This document shows positions 25,991 to 34,606 of a stretch of DNA of 64,000 nt, piece by piece (the stretch's first letter is position 1; each line of letters opens with the position of its first letter). The translations under genes and the position numbers were made by a program. A model generated the notes under the pieces. It worked only from the letters and a program-made list of their open reading frames with translations. It ran no database searches and had not been told where the DNA came from. Source of the DNA: Sandaracinaceae bacterium (GTDB lineage: Bacteria > Myxococcota_A > Polyangia > Polyangiales > Sandaracinaceae); the NCBI GenBank assembly GCA_040218145.1, contig JAVJQK010000070.1, forward strand, positions 1 to 64,000. The letters are read 5' to 3'.

Positions 25991-27538
25991 CTACCCGCCC
26001 GGGAGGACGAGCTCGCCGCGGAGGTAGGCGCGCAGCGCGAAGCCCGCGAGCGCGCTGAGGACCACGACGACCAGGAGCGCGACGAGGAAGATCGCGACGC
26101 CGCAGCCGCGCTTCTTCTTCGGCGCGGTCGCGGGCGCGCGGGTCGAGAAGCTGGCCGCGGGCGGCGTGTGCGCGAGCGGCGGCGCGGGCAGAGACGCGAT
26201 GGCGGCGTCGCTGATCAACATCGTGCTGCCCTTCAGCGGCGACGGGGGCTGCGCGGCGGCGCTCGGCGGAGGCGCCTGAGAGGCGGGCGCGCTCGGCGGC
26301 GGCGTGGACTGCGCCGGAGACGGGGCGGGCGAGGCCTGCGCGCTCGGGAACGGCGGCAGCTCCTCCGGCTCGAACGACGCCCGCGTGGAGGGGAACGAGG
26401 GCCTCGAAGCCGACGACGGCTCCGCGTCGCGCATCGGCTCCGTCGAGCCGTCCTGGGCCGCGAACGCGCGGTCCGAAGCCTGCGGCAGGCTGACCTCGGG
26501 CCGCATCTGTCGCTCGGCGTCCGCGAGCGCGGCCCGGGCCGCCGACGCGTCGAACGCGAGGGTCGAGCTCTTGCTGGCCACGTCGATGGACTGGCCGCTG
26601 TGGCGCCGCGGGCGCGCCGCCCGCTTCTGATGGCGCGCCGCGATCTCCGCCCGCCGCGAGGGCACCCCGATCGCCGCCGCGTAGGCGTCCGCGAGGTCGT
26701 CCGCCGTCGCGTAGCGATCGCCGGGCTGGCGCGCCATCGCCTTGCGGATCACCGGCCCCAGCGCCGGGCCGAGCTCCGGGCGCACGTCCTCGAGGGGCGT
26801 GATGCGGTTCTCGAGCACGCACCCGAGGAGCTGCCCGTAGTCCTGCGCCGGGTACGGGGACTGCCCCGTGAGCGCCTCGTGGATCAGCGCCCCCATCGAG
26901 TAGAGGTCGCCGGCCGGCCCCGCGCTCGAGGCGTCCTGGATCTGCTCGGGCGCCATGTAACGCGGCGTGCCGAGGATCATGCCCGACTGCGTGATCGACT
27001 TGTCGGCCTTGGCCATGCGCGACAGCCCGAAGTCGACGAGCTTGGCCCGCGGCTCGCCCGTAGCGAGGAGAAACACGTTGTCTGGCTTGAGGTCGCGGTG
27101 GACCACGCCGCGCGCGTGCGCCGCGCTGAGCGCCCCGGCCAGGCCGTCGAGGATCTCCTGGAAGTCCTTCGGATCCTCGAAGCGCCCACCGTTCTGCAGC
27201 CGCGTCTTCAGCGTCAGGCCCTCGAGCAGCTCCATCGCGAGGTAGGGCGTCCCGTCGCTCGTGCGGTGGAAGGTGAAGATCTCGACGATGCACGGGTGGC
27301 CGATGGAGGCGAGCACCTCCGCCTCTCGCTCGAAGCGCTCCACGGTGTCGGGCTCACCGAGGCGCTCGCGGTGGAGGACCTTCAGCGCGACGCGACGCGA
27401 CGAGTGCAGCTCGACCGCTTCATACACCCGTCCCATGGCCCCGGACCCGATCAACGAGTCGAGGCGGTACCGGTCGGCGAAGAAGGAGCCCTCCGCGAAG
27501 GCGGGCACCATCATCGTGTGCTCGTCCTCCTCGAACAC
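25991..27538 (-). CDS. Ser/Thr protein kinase with Pro/Ser-rich linker and membrane anchor
   Basis: 515 aa from GTG 27538, chosen because TATGCT lies six bases upstream. Kinase domain about residues 20-285: GSGAMGRV, VALKVL, VHRDLKPDN, VDFGLSR, APEQ; fully intact. Then a low-complexity linker rich in Pro, Ser and Ala (about 310-470), a Lys/Arg cluster (KKKRGCG) and one transmembrane helix (VAIFLVALLVVVVLSALAG) near residue 490 with about 15 residues beyond. This fits an inner-membrane kinase with almost no sensor domain. The promoter is interleaved with that of a divergent 102-aa gene. Confidence 0.88.
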   Translation of the reverse strand: MFEEDEHTMMVPAFAEGSFFADRYRLDSLIGSGAMGRVYEAVELHSSRRVALKVLHRERLGEPDTVERFEREAEVLASIGHPCIVEIFTFHRTSDGTPYLAMELLEGLTLKTRLQNGGRFEDPKDFQEILDGLAGALSAAHARGVVHRDLKPDNVFLLATGEPRAKLVDFGLSRMAKADKSITQSGMILGTPRYMAPEQIQDASSAGPAGDLYSMGALIHEALTGQSPYPAQDYGQLLGCVLENRITPLEDVRPELGPALGPVIRKAMARQPGDRYATADDLADAYAAAIGVPSRRAEIAARHQKRAARPRRHSGQSIDVASKSSTLAFDASAARAALADAERQMRPEVSLPQASDRAFAAQDGSTEPMRDAEPSSASRPSFPSTRASFEPEELPPFPSAQASPAPSPAQSTPPPSAPASQAPPPSAAAQPPSPLKGSTMLISDAAIASLPAPPLAHTPPAASFSTRAPATAPKKKRGCGVAIFLVALLVVVVLSALAGFALRAYLRGELVLPGG

Positions 27539-27544
27539 GGCGCG

Positions 27545-27559
27545 AGCATACCCCATGCT
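27545..27559. promoter_or_regulatory. Interleaved divergent promoter
   Basis: AGCATACCCCATGCT is an inverted repeat. Read on the minus strand, TATGCT (27550-27545) sits six bases before GTG 27538. Read on the plus strand, CATGCT (27554-27559) sits six bases before GTG 27566. The two -10 boxes are three bases apart, so RNA polymerase could hardly occupy both at once. Confidence 0.5.
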
Positions 27560-27565
27560 CGCCTC

Positions 27566-27874
27566 GTGCATGACACCGAAGAGCCGCGCTGGATCCCCGT
27601 CGAGACGCGCGCCCTCGACGCGCTCCGGCGCGCGGCGCGCGAGGCCCACGAGTCTCGCGAGGCGCTGCGGCGCGCGACCGCGGCGCTGGTCGAGCAGGCG
27701 GAGGACTTCTCGATCGACGCCGCGCGCCGGCTGCGCGAGCGAGGCGCGTCGAGCGCGCAGATCGAGGCCTACGAAGGAGCCTTCGTCGCGCGACGGGACG
27801 CGGTGCACGCCGCGGCGCGCGCGCTCGACGAGGCGCTCGCCCGCTGGAAGGACGCGAGCCCCGACTACCAGTGA
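27566..27874 (+). CDS. Small helical protein of unknown function
   Basis: 102 aa from GTG 27566. Strongly alpha-helical and charged (many Ala, Arg, Glu), with no Cys, signal peptide or membrane segment; probably a coiled-coil or helical-bundle cytosolic protein. Heptad-like spacing in REALRRATAALVEQAEDF suggests self-association. The first eight residues (VHDTEEPR) are non-helical. It overlaps the stop of the convergent PEGA gene by ten bases. Its promoter is interleaved with that of the kinase gene, so a link in expression is likely. No family recognised. Confidence 0.55.
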   Translation: MHDTEEPRWIPVETRALDALRRAAREAHESREALRRATAALVEQAEDFSIDAARRLRERGASSAQIEAYEGAFVARRDAVHAAARALDEALARWKDASPDYQ

Positions 27875-29964
27875 TGCGAGACGCCGAGCGTCCCGTAGAC
27901 CTCGGTGTCGTCGTTGCCGAGCCCGAGCACGTCGCCGAAGAGGCGCCGCCGCCCGCCCGTCGAGGCGAGCGCGCCCTCGAAGCGCAGGTCGACCGACCAG
28001 CCGACCGCGAAGCGCCAGCCGACCGCGGCGCCGATCCGCGCGCGGATCAGGTCCTGCCGATCGCCGCCCGGGAGGCGCGCGGTGGAGTCGTTCTCCGCGA
28101 ACGGGTAGCCGTCGCTCGAGAAGTCGACCCCACCCCAGATCGTCGCCAGCACGTCCTCGGCTGGACGCAGCGAGAAGCGCCCGTCGAGGCGCGCGGTGAA
28201 GGCGTTGACGTCGTCCGGGCCGAACCCGGCGATCAAGGCGAGCCGCAGGCCGAGCCCGACCACGTCGCCGATCTCCGTCCCGAGCCGCCCGCGCGCCTCG
28301 ATCTCGGTCAGCCGCCCGAAGGTGCGCGCGGCGAAGCCGAGGTCGATCGGCGCGATGACGCCGACGTCCAGCCCGACGCCGAGGAGGAACGGCCAGCCGA
28401 GACCGACGTGCAGCGCGGCGTGACCAGCCGGGATCGGCATGGCGGCGCTCTCGGAGACGAAGCCGTCGTAGGGCGCGGGAGGCTCCCTGGGGGCCGCGGC
28501 GCCAGCGTCCGCCGTCGCGCCTGCCTCCATCGCCGCGGCCTCCATCGCCGATGCATCCGTGGCTTCGGCATCCGTCGACGCGAGCGTGAGCGCCAGCTCG
28601 ATGGGCGCCGCCCCCGCCTCCACCGTGAGCGTCTCGCGGTGGGTCTCGAAGCCCGCCGCGGCGACCTCGAGCGCGTGCTCGCCGACCTCGAGCGCGCCCT
28701 CGAACGGCAGCGGGGCGGGCTCCCCCCCGTCGATCGAGAGCGTTCCGTCGACGAGCCGGCCGCCGCCTCGGGCCGAGACCGTCAGCGGCACGGCCGGCGG
28801 GCGCAGCGCGGCCTCGACGGCGCAGGTCTCACCGAAGCGGATCACACACTCCGTCTCGAAGGGGGCCGCGCCCTGCGCCTGGAGCCTCACCGTGTGCGCG
28901 CCCGGCGCCACGCGCTCGAGGGTCAGCGGCGCCCTCCCCCGCGAGAGCCCGTCGACGATCACGAAGGCGTCCTCCCGGTCGGCGGTCACCACGATCCGCC
29001 CCGGACGCGGCGTGCCGGCCGAGAGCGTCACCGCCACCTCGGCCCGGCCGCCCGACTCGACCGTGACCACGCGCTCCTCCGCGTCGTAGCCGTCGAGCGA
29101 GAGCTCGAGGCGATGCGGCCCGGGCGTCAGCCCGTCGAGGGTCAGCGGCGTCACCCCCGCCGGCTCGCCGTCCATGAGCACCTGCGCGCCCTCCGGCTGC
29201 GTGGCCACGCTGACGCTGCCCGGCGGCTCGGGCTCCGGGAGGAGCGCGGCGTGCACGGCCTCGCGCGCGTCGGCCCGCACCGTCACCGTCGCCTCGTGGC
29301 GGGCGTCGTCGGGGCCCCGCACGACCACGCGGTGCTCGCCGACCGTCAGGCCCTCCACGAGCAGCGGCGTCGCGCCGCGCGCCTCGTCGTCGACCTCGAC
29401 CTGGGCCTCGGGCACGTCGCTCGTGACGAAGACCGCGCCGACGTCCGGCGGCCGCGCCTCGAGGCGCACGTGGAGCGTCACGGTGCCGCTCTCCTCGACG
29501 TCCACCCACCGGCCGAAGGTCAAGAACCCCTCCGCGTCCACCTCGATCAGCCGGCGGCCCGGGGCCACCTGGATCGTCGTGGGGATCCGGCCCGCGCGCA
29601 TGCCGTCGACGCGCACGCTCGCCCCCCGCGCGGGCAGGTGATCGGCGCGGACCACCACGCGCCCCGCCCGCTGCAGATCGGCGCCGATCGTCTGGCCGTC
29701 CGCCGTGACCGTCGCGTGCACCACCTGCCGCGCATAGCCGCGCCGGGTGAAGACGAAGTCGTGCTCTCCGACGGGCAGCTCGAGCCGGCGGATCGGCGTC
29801 CGCCCGACCTCGCCGCGCCCCAGCACCTCCACCGACGCGCCGCGCGGCGCGCTCACCACCGAGACCGTGACCGTCTGCGGCGGCTCCTGCGCACCGGCCG
29901 TGGCGGCCAGGGGACCCGCCGCGGACCAGAGGAGCATCGAGACAGACCACCACGCGCGTCGCAT
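27865..29964 (-). CDS. Six-PEGA surface protein with C-terminal barrel-like domain
   Basis: 699 aa. ATG 29964 gives a signal peptide (MRRAWWSVSMLLWSAAG...AGAQ). About six PEGA-type beta repeats follow over residues 30-470 (pattern GxxVxVDGxxxGxTPL, then a GxHxVxxxxxGY block). A Thr/Ala/Glu-rich linker (about 475-515) leads to a C-terminal region (about 520-699) of alternating hydrophobic strands that looks like an outer-membrane beta-barrel or a beta-sandwich (VGLGWPFLLGVGLDVGVIAPIDLGF cut here at LGVGLDVGVIAPIDLGF). PEGA domains are common in myxobacterial surface layers. No enzyme residues. It ends convergently in the 102-aa gene. Confidence 0.75.
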   Translation of the reverse strand: MRRAWWSVSMLLWSAAGPLAATAGAQEPPQTVTVSVVSAPRGASVEVLGRGEVGRTPIRRLELPVGEHDFVFTRRGYARQVVHATVTADGQTIGADLQRAGRVVVRADHLPARGASVRVDGMRAGRIPTTIQVAPGRRLIEVDAEGFLTFGRWVDVEESGTVTLHVRLEARPPDVGAVFVTSDVPEAQVEVDDEARGATPLLVEGLTVGEHRVVVRGPDDARHEATVTVRADAREAVHAALLPEPEPPGSVSVATQPEGAQVLMDGEPAGVTPLTLDGLTPGPHRLELSLDGYDAEERVVTVESGGRAEVAVTLSAGTPRPGRIVVTADREDAFVIVDGLSRGRAPLTLERVAPGAHTVRLQAQGAAPFETECVIRFGETCAVEAALRPPAVPLTVSARGGGRLVDGTLSIDGGEPAPLPFEGALEVGEHALEVAAAGFETHRETLTVEAGAAPIELALTLASTDAEATDASAMEAAAMEAGATADAGAAAPREPPAPYDGFVSESAAMPIPAGHAALHVGLGWPFLLGVGLDVGVIAPIDLGFAARTFGRLTEIEARGRLGTEIGDVVGLGLRLALIAGFGPDDVNAFTARLDGRFSLRPAEDVLATIWGGVDFSSDGYPFAENDSTARLPGGDRQDLIRARIGAAVGWRFAVGWSVDLRFEGALASTGGRRRLFGDVLGLGNDDTEVYGTLGVSHHW

Positions 29965-29971
29965 CGGGCCG

Positions 29972-29977
29972 AGCATA
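29972..29977 (-). promoter_or_regulatory. Candidate -10 box of the PEGA gene
   Basis: TATGCT on the minus strand, 7 bases before ATG 29964; the surrounding string nearly repeats the one before 14152. Confidence 0.5.
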
Positions 29978-30023
29978 CCGCGTCCTCGGGCGGTCGCTCG
30001 CGCGCGCGCCCGCGTCGCCGTGC

Positions 30024-30029
30024 TATGCA
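30024..30029 (+). promoter_or_regulatory. Candidate -10 box of the ankyrin gene
   Basis: TATGCA, 6 bases before the first of five tandem ATG codons. Confidence 0.4.
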
Positions 30030-30035
30030 CGCTCG

Positions 30036-30095
30036 ATGTCACGGTCGATGTCAGGGGCGATGTCACGGTTGATGTCACGGGCGATGTCACGGGCG
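30036..30095 (+). repeat. Five tandem 12-bp repeats, each with an in-frame ATG
   Basis: Unit ATGTCACGGGCG, with ATGs at 30036, 30048, 30060, 30072 and 30084. Each unit encodes MSRx, so the gene has five possible starts. A gain or loss of units keeps the frame and changes only the positively charged region before the signal sequence. Confidence 0.85.
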
Positions 30096-31358
30096 CTTCC
30101 GATCTCGCTCCTCTGTCTGCTCACCGCGTGCGCGGGCGCCTCGTCAACCTCCGGACCAGTGCCCTCCTCCGCGGCGCCCGTCGCCGCCAGCTCGCGTCCC
30201 GAGCGTACGCCGCTCTTCGAGGCGGCCGCGCGGGGCCAGCTGGACCGGGTCCGCGCGCTCCTGGCCGAAGGGGCGTCGCCGGACGAGGCCGTCCGGCACG
30301 GGCTCACGCCGCTCATCATCTCCGGGTACGCGGGCCACGTCGCGGTCGTGCGTGCGCTCCTCGAGGCGGGCGCCGACCCCAACCTGCCGAACGACGATGG
30401 AGAGCACGCGCTGATCACCTGCGCCGCCAGCCCGGCGGCCAACGAGATCGTGCCAATCCTCCTGCAGGCCGGCGCCGCCCACGGTCACGTGGACCAGCAC
30501 GGCCGCCAGGCCCTCGCCGTCCAGGCGCAGGAGGGCCACCACGGGGCGGTCACGGCGTTGCTGCACGCGGGGGCGGACGTCCACCACGTCGATGGAGCCG
30601 GCCAGACCGCGCTCCACTCCGCGGCCATGCGTGGAGACGCGCGGGTCGTCGGCGCGCTGCTCGCGGCGGGCGCGCGCCCCGACCTGGCGAACCGTTACTC
30701 GGCCAGGCCGCTCGCCCTGGCCGCGGCCCGCGGGCATGGCGAGGTGGTCCAGGCGCTCCTCGACGCGGGGGTCAGCCTCGAGGGGGAGACCGAGTCGCAG
30801 CTCACCGCGCTCGGCCACGCCGTGGTCGGCGGTCACCTCGAGGTCGTGCGTCTGCTCGCCGACCGCGACCCCACGCTGCGGGCGGGGCGCGCCGGCGCAG
30901 GTCTGGGCCTCGCAGCCGCGGCGGGTCACGCAGACGTCGTGTCGCTGCTCCTCGAGCGCGAGGCGGCCCCGGACGGGCTGGACGAGCGCGGGTTGAGCGC
31001 GCTGATGTGGGCCGCGGTTCGCGGCCACCTCGACGCCGCGACGCGGCTCCTCGACGGCGGGGCCACGCCCGATCTGCAGGGCCCCGACGGGGTCAGCGCG
31101 CTCTTGCTCGGCGCGCACGCGGGCCAGACCGAGATCGTGACCCTCCTGCTCGACCGCGGCGCGGCGCTCGAGCAGACCAACCCCCAGGGGGGCACGGCGC
31201 TGCGCGCGGCGGCCGAGCAGGGGCACCTGGAGACGGTTCGCCTCCTGCTCGCGCGCGGCGCGAGCCGACACGCGACCGACACCTACGGGCTCCGGCCGAT
31301 CGACTATGCGCGGCAAAACCAGCACACCTGGGTCGTGCGCGCGCTGTCGTTGCCCTGA
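30036..31358 (+). CDS. Ankyrin-repeat lipoprotein
   Basis: 440 aa from the first ATG. The N-terminus is a repeat array (MSRS-MSGA-MSRL-MSRA-MSRA) followed by the signal ALPISLLCLLTAC with a lipobox Cys about residue 32. About ten ankyrin repeats (units like GxTALHxAAxxGHxxVVxxLLxAGA) fill residues 55-440 and end in a C-terminal cap. Expected to be a periplasmic or surface-anchored protein-binding scaffold. No enzyme domain. Its stop is two bases from the stop of the convergent ABC permease gene. Confidence 0.82.
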   Translation: MSRSMSGAMSRLMSRAMSRALPISLLCLLTACAGASSTSGPVPSSAAPVAASSRPERTPLFEAAARGQLDRVRALLAEGASPDEAVRHGLTPLIISGYAGHVAVVRALLEAGADPNLPNDDGEHALITCAASPAANEIVPILLQAGAAHGHVDQHGRQALAVQAQEGHHGAVTALLHAGADVHHVDGAGQTALHSAAMRGDARVVGALLAAGARPDLANRYSARPLALAAARGHGEVVQALLDAGVSLEGETESQLTALGHAVVGGHLEVVRLLADRDPTLRAGRAGAGLGLAAAAGHADVVSLLLEREAAPDGLDERGLSALMWAAVRGHLDAATRLLDGGATPDLQGPDGVSALLLGAHAGQTEIVTLLLDRGAALEQTNPQGGTALRAAAEQGHLETVRLLLARGASRHATDTYGLRPIDYARQNQHTWVVRALSLP

Positions 31359-31360
31359 GC

Positions 31361-32155
31361 TCAAGAGCTGGCGGAGGTGTAGGTCGCGATGGAGCGGAGC
31401 CAGATCACCCGGGCGAGGATGGCGAAGACGGCGGCGCCGACGAGGCTGCCGACGAAGCGCTCCGGGCTGAGCCGCCCCAGCAGCGCCTCCGCCGGGTACG
31501 TCGTCATCAGGGCGAGCGGGATGATGAACGTGAAGAGGAACGACACGACGCCCTTGAAGACCGACGCGGGCCAGCGCGCGGCGTCGAAGATCGCCTCGAA
31601 GAGGTAGCGGAGGTTGTCGATGCGGACGGCGCGGAAGGCGACCGCGACGACGATGATCCAGAGGGAGTAGAGCACCGTCACGCCCGCGGCGAGCATGGCG
31701 GCGGACGTGGCGAGCGCGCCCGGGCTCGGCCCCTCCCCGAGCTGGCGGAAGGCGTAGGCGAAGACGGCCCCGGCCGCGACGAAGCCCAGGGCCCGCCAGG
31801 GGGCGAAGCGCGCGGTGCTGACGAGGAACTGCGCGTCGGCGGGCTTGAGCAGGACGAAGTCGAGCGTGCCGCTCCGGATGTGCTCGATGACGGTGGTCAG
31901 GCTCGGGTTGATGGCCCCCTTCAACACGGCGTCGAGCAGGGTGAACCAGCCGACCACCACCAGCGCTTCGCCGTAGCGCCAGCCCGCGATCACGGGGCGC
32001 TCCTGGAAGACGAGGTAGAGCGGGATGAGCGCGGTGACGGTCCAGAAGACGCTCATCACCCCGTCGACGATGAAGTCCCAGCGGTACTGCATCGCGACGA
32101 CCATCGACAGCTTCAGCTGCGTGCCGAAGAGCCGGACGTGGCGCGCGACGCTCAC
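31361..32155 (-). CDS. ABC-2 type exporter permease 2
   Basis: 264 aa. Six hydrophobic segments typical of ABC-2 (DUF990-like) permeases, with the LDFVLLKPADAQF block seen in this family around residue 105. The GTG start at 32155 is fixed by a GTGA overlap with permease 1. The same length as its partner suggests a heterodimeric membrane channel; the ATPase is encoded one gene further upstream. Substrate unknown; family members export drugs or lipids. Confidence 0.85.
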   Translation of the reverse strand: MSVARHVRLFGTQLKLSMVVAMQYRWDFIVDGVMSVFWTVTALIPLYLVFQERPVIAGWRYGEALVVVGWFTLLDAVLKGAINPSLTTVIEHIRSGTLDFVLLKPADAQFLVSTARFAPWRALGFVAAGAVFAYAFRQLGEGPSPGALATSAAMLAAGVTVLYSLWIIVVAVAFRAVRIDNLRYLFEAIFDAARWPASVFKGVVSFLFTFIIPLALMTTYPAEALLGRLSPERFVGSLVGAAVFAILARVIWLRSIATYTSASS

Positions 32156-32946
32156 CCGCCGAAGGCTCCGTAGCGACGCAAGCCGCGCTTCCAGACGAGG
32201 AGCGCGAGCCCCCCGAGGCCGAGCACCCAGAGCCACTGCGCGCCGAGGCGCCGCCAGGCCTCGCCCTCCGAGAGCGCCCCGGTCAGGAGATCGACCGGGA
32301 AGCCCAGCTGGTAGACGAAGGGCATGTACTCCGGCGCCGCGCGCAGCCAGTCCGGGAAGAGCGCGATGGGCACGAGGTAGCCGCTGAAGACGAAGAAGCC
32401 GGCGCTCCAGATGTCCATCACCTTGATGCTCTGATCCATCCAGAGGCTCAGCGCGCCGATCGTGACGTGCGCGAAGAAGGTGATGCACCACGCGCCGAGG
32501 AGCGCGAGCGGCACGATGGCCCACATCGCGGCGCCGCGGACGAGGTGCGCGCCGCCCGTCAGGAAGAACGCGGTCAGCCCCACGGGGAGCGCGATGGCGG
32601 CGCGCATGGGGATCGAGGCGAGGTTCTCGGTCGCGTAGGTCCACAAGGGATGGATGGGTCGGAGCAGACGCTGGCTCAGCGCGCCCGTGCGCACCTCGTA
32701 GTTGATCGTCCAGCTCGCCCACGCGCCCACGACCTGGCGCACCACGAACGCCGCGAGGAAATACGCGGTGAAGCGGCTCTGCCCGAAGCCACGGATGGGC
32801 GCCTCCTCCGCGACCGCGTGCCAGAGGGGCAGCATGATCAGCGGCATGGTCGTGGTCAGCACCCAGACCAGCATCTCGGCGCGGTAGGCGACCGCCTGCG
32901 AGACGCCGACCCGCATCAACGTCGGCAGGGCGCGGAGCGCTCTCAT
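32152..32946 (-). CDS. ABC-2 type exporter permease 1
   Basis: 264 aa from ATG 32946. Six predicted membrane segments; the first begins after MRALRALPTLMRVGVSQA, and LSQRLLRPIHPLW around residue 90 is the typical short cytoplasmic coupling segment. Its stop overlaps the start of permease 2 (GTGA). It forms the pore with permease 2 and is powered by the ATPase at 33605-34606. An unrelated gene of unknown function sits between it and the ATPase. Confidence 0.85.
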   Translation of the reverse strand: MRALRALPTLMRVGVSQAVAYRAEMLVWVLTTTMPLIMLPLWHAVAEEAPIRGFGQSRFTAYFLAAFVVRQVVGAWASWTINYEVRTGALSQRLLRPIHPLWTYATENLASIPMRAAIALPVGLTAFFLTGGAHLVRGAAMWAIVPLALLGAWCITFFAHVTIGALSLWMDQSIKVMDIWSAGFFVFSGYLVPIALFPDWLRAAPEYMPFVYQLGFPVDLLTGALSEGEAWRRLGAQWLWVLGLGGLALLVWKRGLRRYGAFGG

Positions 32947-32959
32947 GGAGGACGCCGCG

Positions 32960-33565
32960 TCAGCCCTCTCGGCGGCGCGTTCGCATCGTGAGCGTCGTTC
33001 GGCGCGCGTTCGCGTCGTAGACGGCGTCGGCGAGCGCGTCGAGGTCGTCGCCCTCGATCCCGCGGAACACGGCAAGGGCTCGGATGAAGTCCGGCACCGA
33101 GAGCTGCGCGGTGGAGCGGAGAATGCATCCGATGGCCGGCTCCACGCCGGTCTCCATGGCGATGCGGTTGCGGATGTCCTCCGCCGTCTGGACCTGCGCC
33201 TTGTCCGCGAGCCCCAGCTTGACGAGCAGGCGCCCGAAGTCTCCGCTCACCATCTCGACCTCGGGCAGCTCGCTGGTCTGGAGGACGGTCGGCGGGAACA
33301 CGCCTGCCTCGACCGCCGCCTCGAGGAAGGACCTGAGGTCGGTGTACTCGAGGGCCGTCCCGGCCGCGAACGCCTCCAGCTGCTTGCGCACGGGCAGGCT
33401 CTGGACGCTGCTCAGCATGTGATCGAGCAAGCTCCAGTCGAGCCCCGGGATCTCCAGGGCGCGAACCCGGAGGAGGTCGTTGAGGTGATGGTAGAAGGTG
33501 TCTCGAGACACTCCGCGCGCCTCGTATGCCTTCGCGACTGCAGGGATGTCCAACGTCGGCGCCAT
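32960..33565 (-). CDS. Hypothetical protein inside the ABC exporter cluster
   Basis: 201 aa from ATG 33565. Soluble, acidic, mixed helix pattern, with no signal peptide or membrane segment. The Asp/Glu/Leu-rich segments resemble some small DUF2378-type myxobacterial proteins, but I cannot assign the family. The string AGATTGCGGGTC immediately precedes its ATG and recurs before the start of the gene at 34603-35106, suggesting co-regulation and its own promoter within the cluster. It is 13 bp upstream of permease 1. Confidence 0.55.
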   Translation of the reverse strand: MAPTLDIPAVAKAYEARGVSRDTFYHHLNDLLRVRALEIPGLDWSLLDHMLSSVQSLPVRKQLEAFAAGTALEYTDLRSFLEAAVEAGVFPPTVLQTSELPEVEMVSGDFGRLLVKLGLADKAQVQTAEDIRNRIAMETGVEPAIGCILRSTAQLSVPDFIRALAVFRGIEGDDLDALADAVYDANARRTTLTMRTRRREG

Positions 33566-33577
33566 GACCCGCAATCT
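33566..33577 (-). promoter_or_regulatory. Shared 12-mer AGATTGCGGGTC, copy at the 201-aa gene
   Basis: Directly abuts ATG 33565. An exact copy lies before GTG 35106. Read as a -10 box (GAGATT) it has 7-base spacing to the start. Confidence 0.45.
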
Positions 33578-33604
33578 CTCACATCCCGTCGAATGGGGCC
33601 ATGC

Positions 33605-34606
33605 TCACTCGGAGCGCTCCCGGGCCTCGCGGCTGCGCGCGAAGAGCTCGCTCATGACCTCCTCGAGCGGCGCCGCCGTGACCGTGAAGTCGGTGACCGG
33701 GAGCCGCTCGAGCGCGCGCGACACCGCGCCCGCCAGCGCCTCCTGGGCCACCTGCACGACGATCTCGCGCTCCTCGCGCTCGATGATCTGACCCAGCGCC
33801 TCGACCTCCTCCTCCGCCGCCGCCGCGTGGAGCCGGAGCCGGAGGCGCTTCTCGGGCCGCACCTGCATGACGAGCGCCTCGAGGCCGCCGTCGTAGGAGA
33901 GCTGCCCCTTGTCGATGACGATCACGCGGGGGCAGAGCGCCGCCACGTCGTCCATGTAGTGGCTCGTCAGGATGAGCGTCGCGTCGTGCCGGAGGTTGTA
34001 CTCCCGGATGAACTCACGCACGACGACCTGCGTCGAGACGTCGAGGCCGATGGTCGGCTCGTCGAGGAAGAGCACGCGCGGGCGGTGCACGAGCGCCGCG
34101 ACGAGCTCGCACTTCATACGCTCTCCGAGGCTCAGCTCGCGGGTCGGTTTGCGGACCAGGTCGCCCAGATCGAGCAGCTCCGTCAGCTCGCGCACCGTCT
34201 CCTCGAACTGCGCCCGCGGGACCTCGTAGATGGCGCGGTTGAGATCGAAGGTGTCCGCGGGTGGCAGGTCCCAGATGAGCTGCTGCTTCTGGCCCATCAC
34301 GAGCATGATCTTCTCGAGGAAGGCGGCCTCCCGGCGCTGCGGCACGTGCCCGTCGACCTCCACCGCCCCTTCGGTCGGGTGGAGGAGACCGGAGAGCATC
34401 TTCAGCGTGGTGGTCTTGCCCGCGCCGTTCGGCCCGAGGAAGCCCACCCGCTCCCCCGCCGCGATCTCGAAGCTCACGCCGTCGACCGCGCGCACCGTGC
34501 GGTGGGTGCGCGAGAAGAGAGAGCGCAGCGACGCGGCCAGCCCGGGCGCGCGCTCGTGCACGCGGAAGTGCTTCTTCAGATCGGTCACGCGGATCTGCGG
34601 GCTCAC
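33605..34606 (-). CDS. ABC exporter ATPase
   Basis: 333 aa. Walker A GPNGAGKTT (about residue 60), Q-loop in GQKQQL, signature LSLGERMK, Walker B LFLDEPTIGLD and a switch His in SHYMDDV. The C-terminal extension (about 235-333) after the ATPase core is typical of ATPases that pair with ABC-2 permeases. The GTG start at 34606 is fixed by GTGA overlap with the stop of the gene upstream. It probably energises the two permeases downstream. Confidence 0.92.
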   Translation of the reverse strand: MSPQIRVTDLKKHFRVHERAPGLAASLRSLFSRTHRTVRAVDGVSFEIAAGERVGFLGPNGAGKTTTLKMLSGLLHPTEGAVEVDGHVPQRREAAFLEKIMLVMGQKQQLIWDLPPADTFDLNRAIYEVPRAQFEETVRELTELLDLGDLVRKPTRELSLGERMKCELVAALVHRPRVLFLDEPTIGLDVSTQVVVREFIREYNLRHDATLILTSHYMDDVAALCPRVIVIDKGQLSYDGGLEALVMQVRPEKRLRLRLHAAAAEEEVEALGQIIEREEREIVVQVAQEALAGAVSRALERLPVTDFTVTAAPLEEVMSELFARSREARERSE

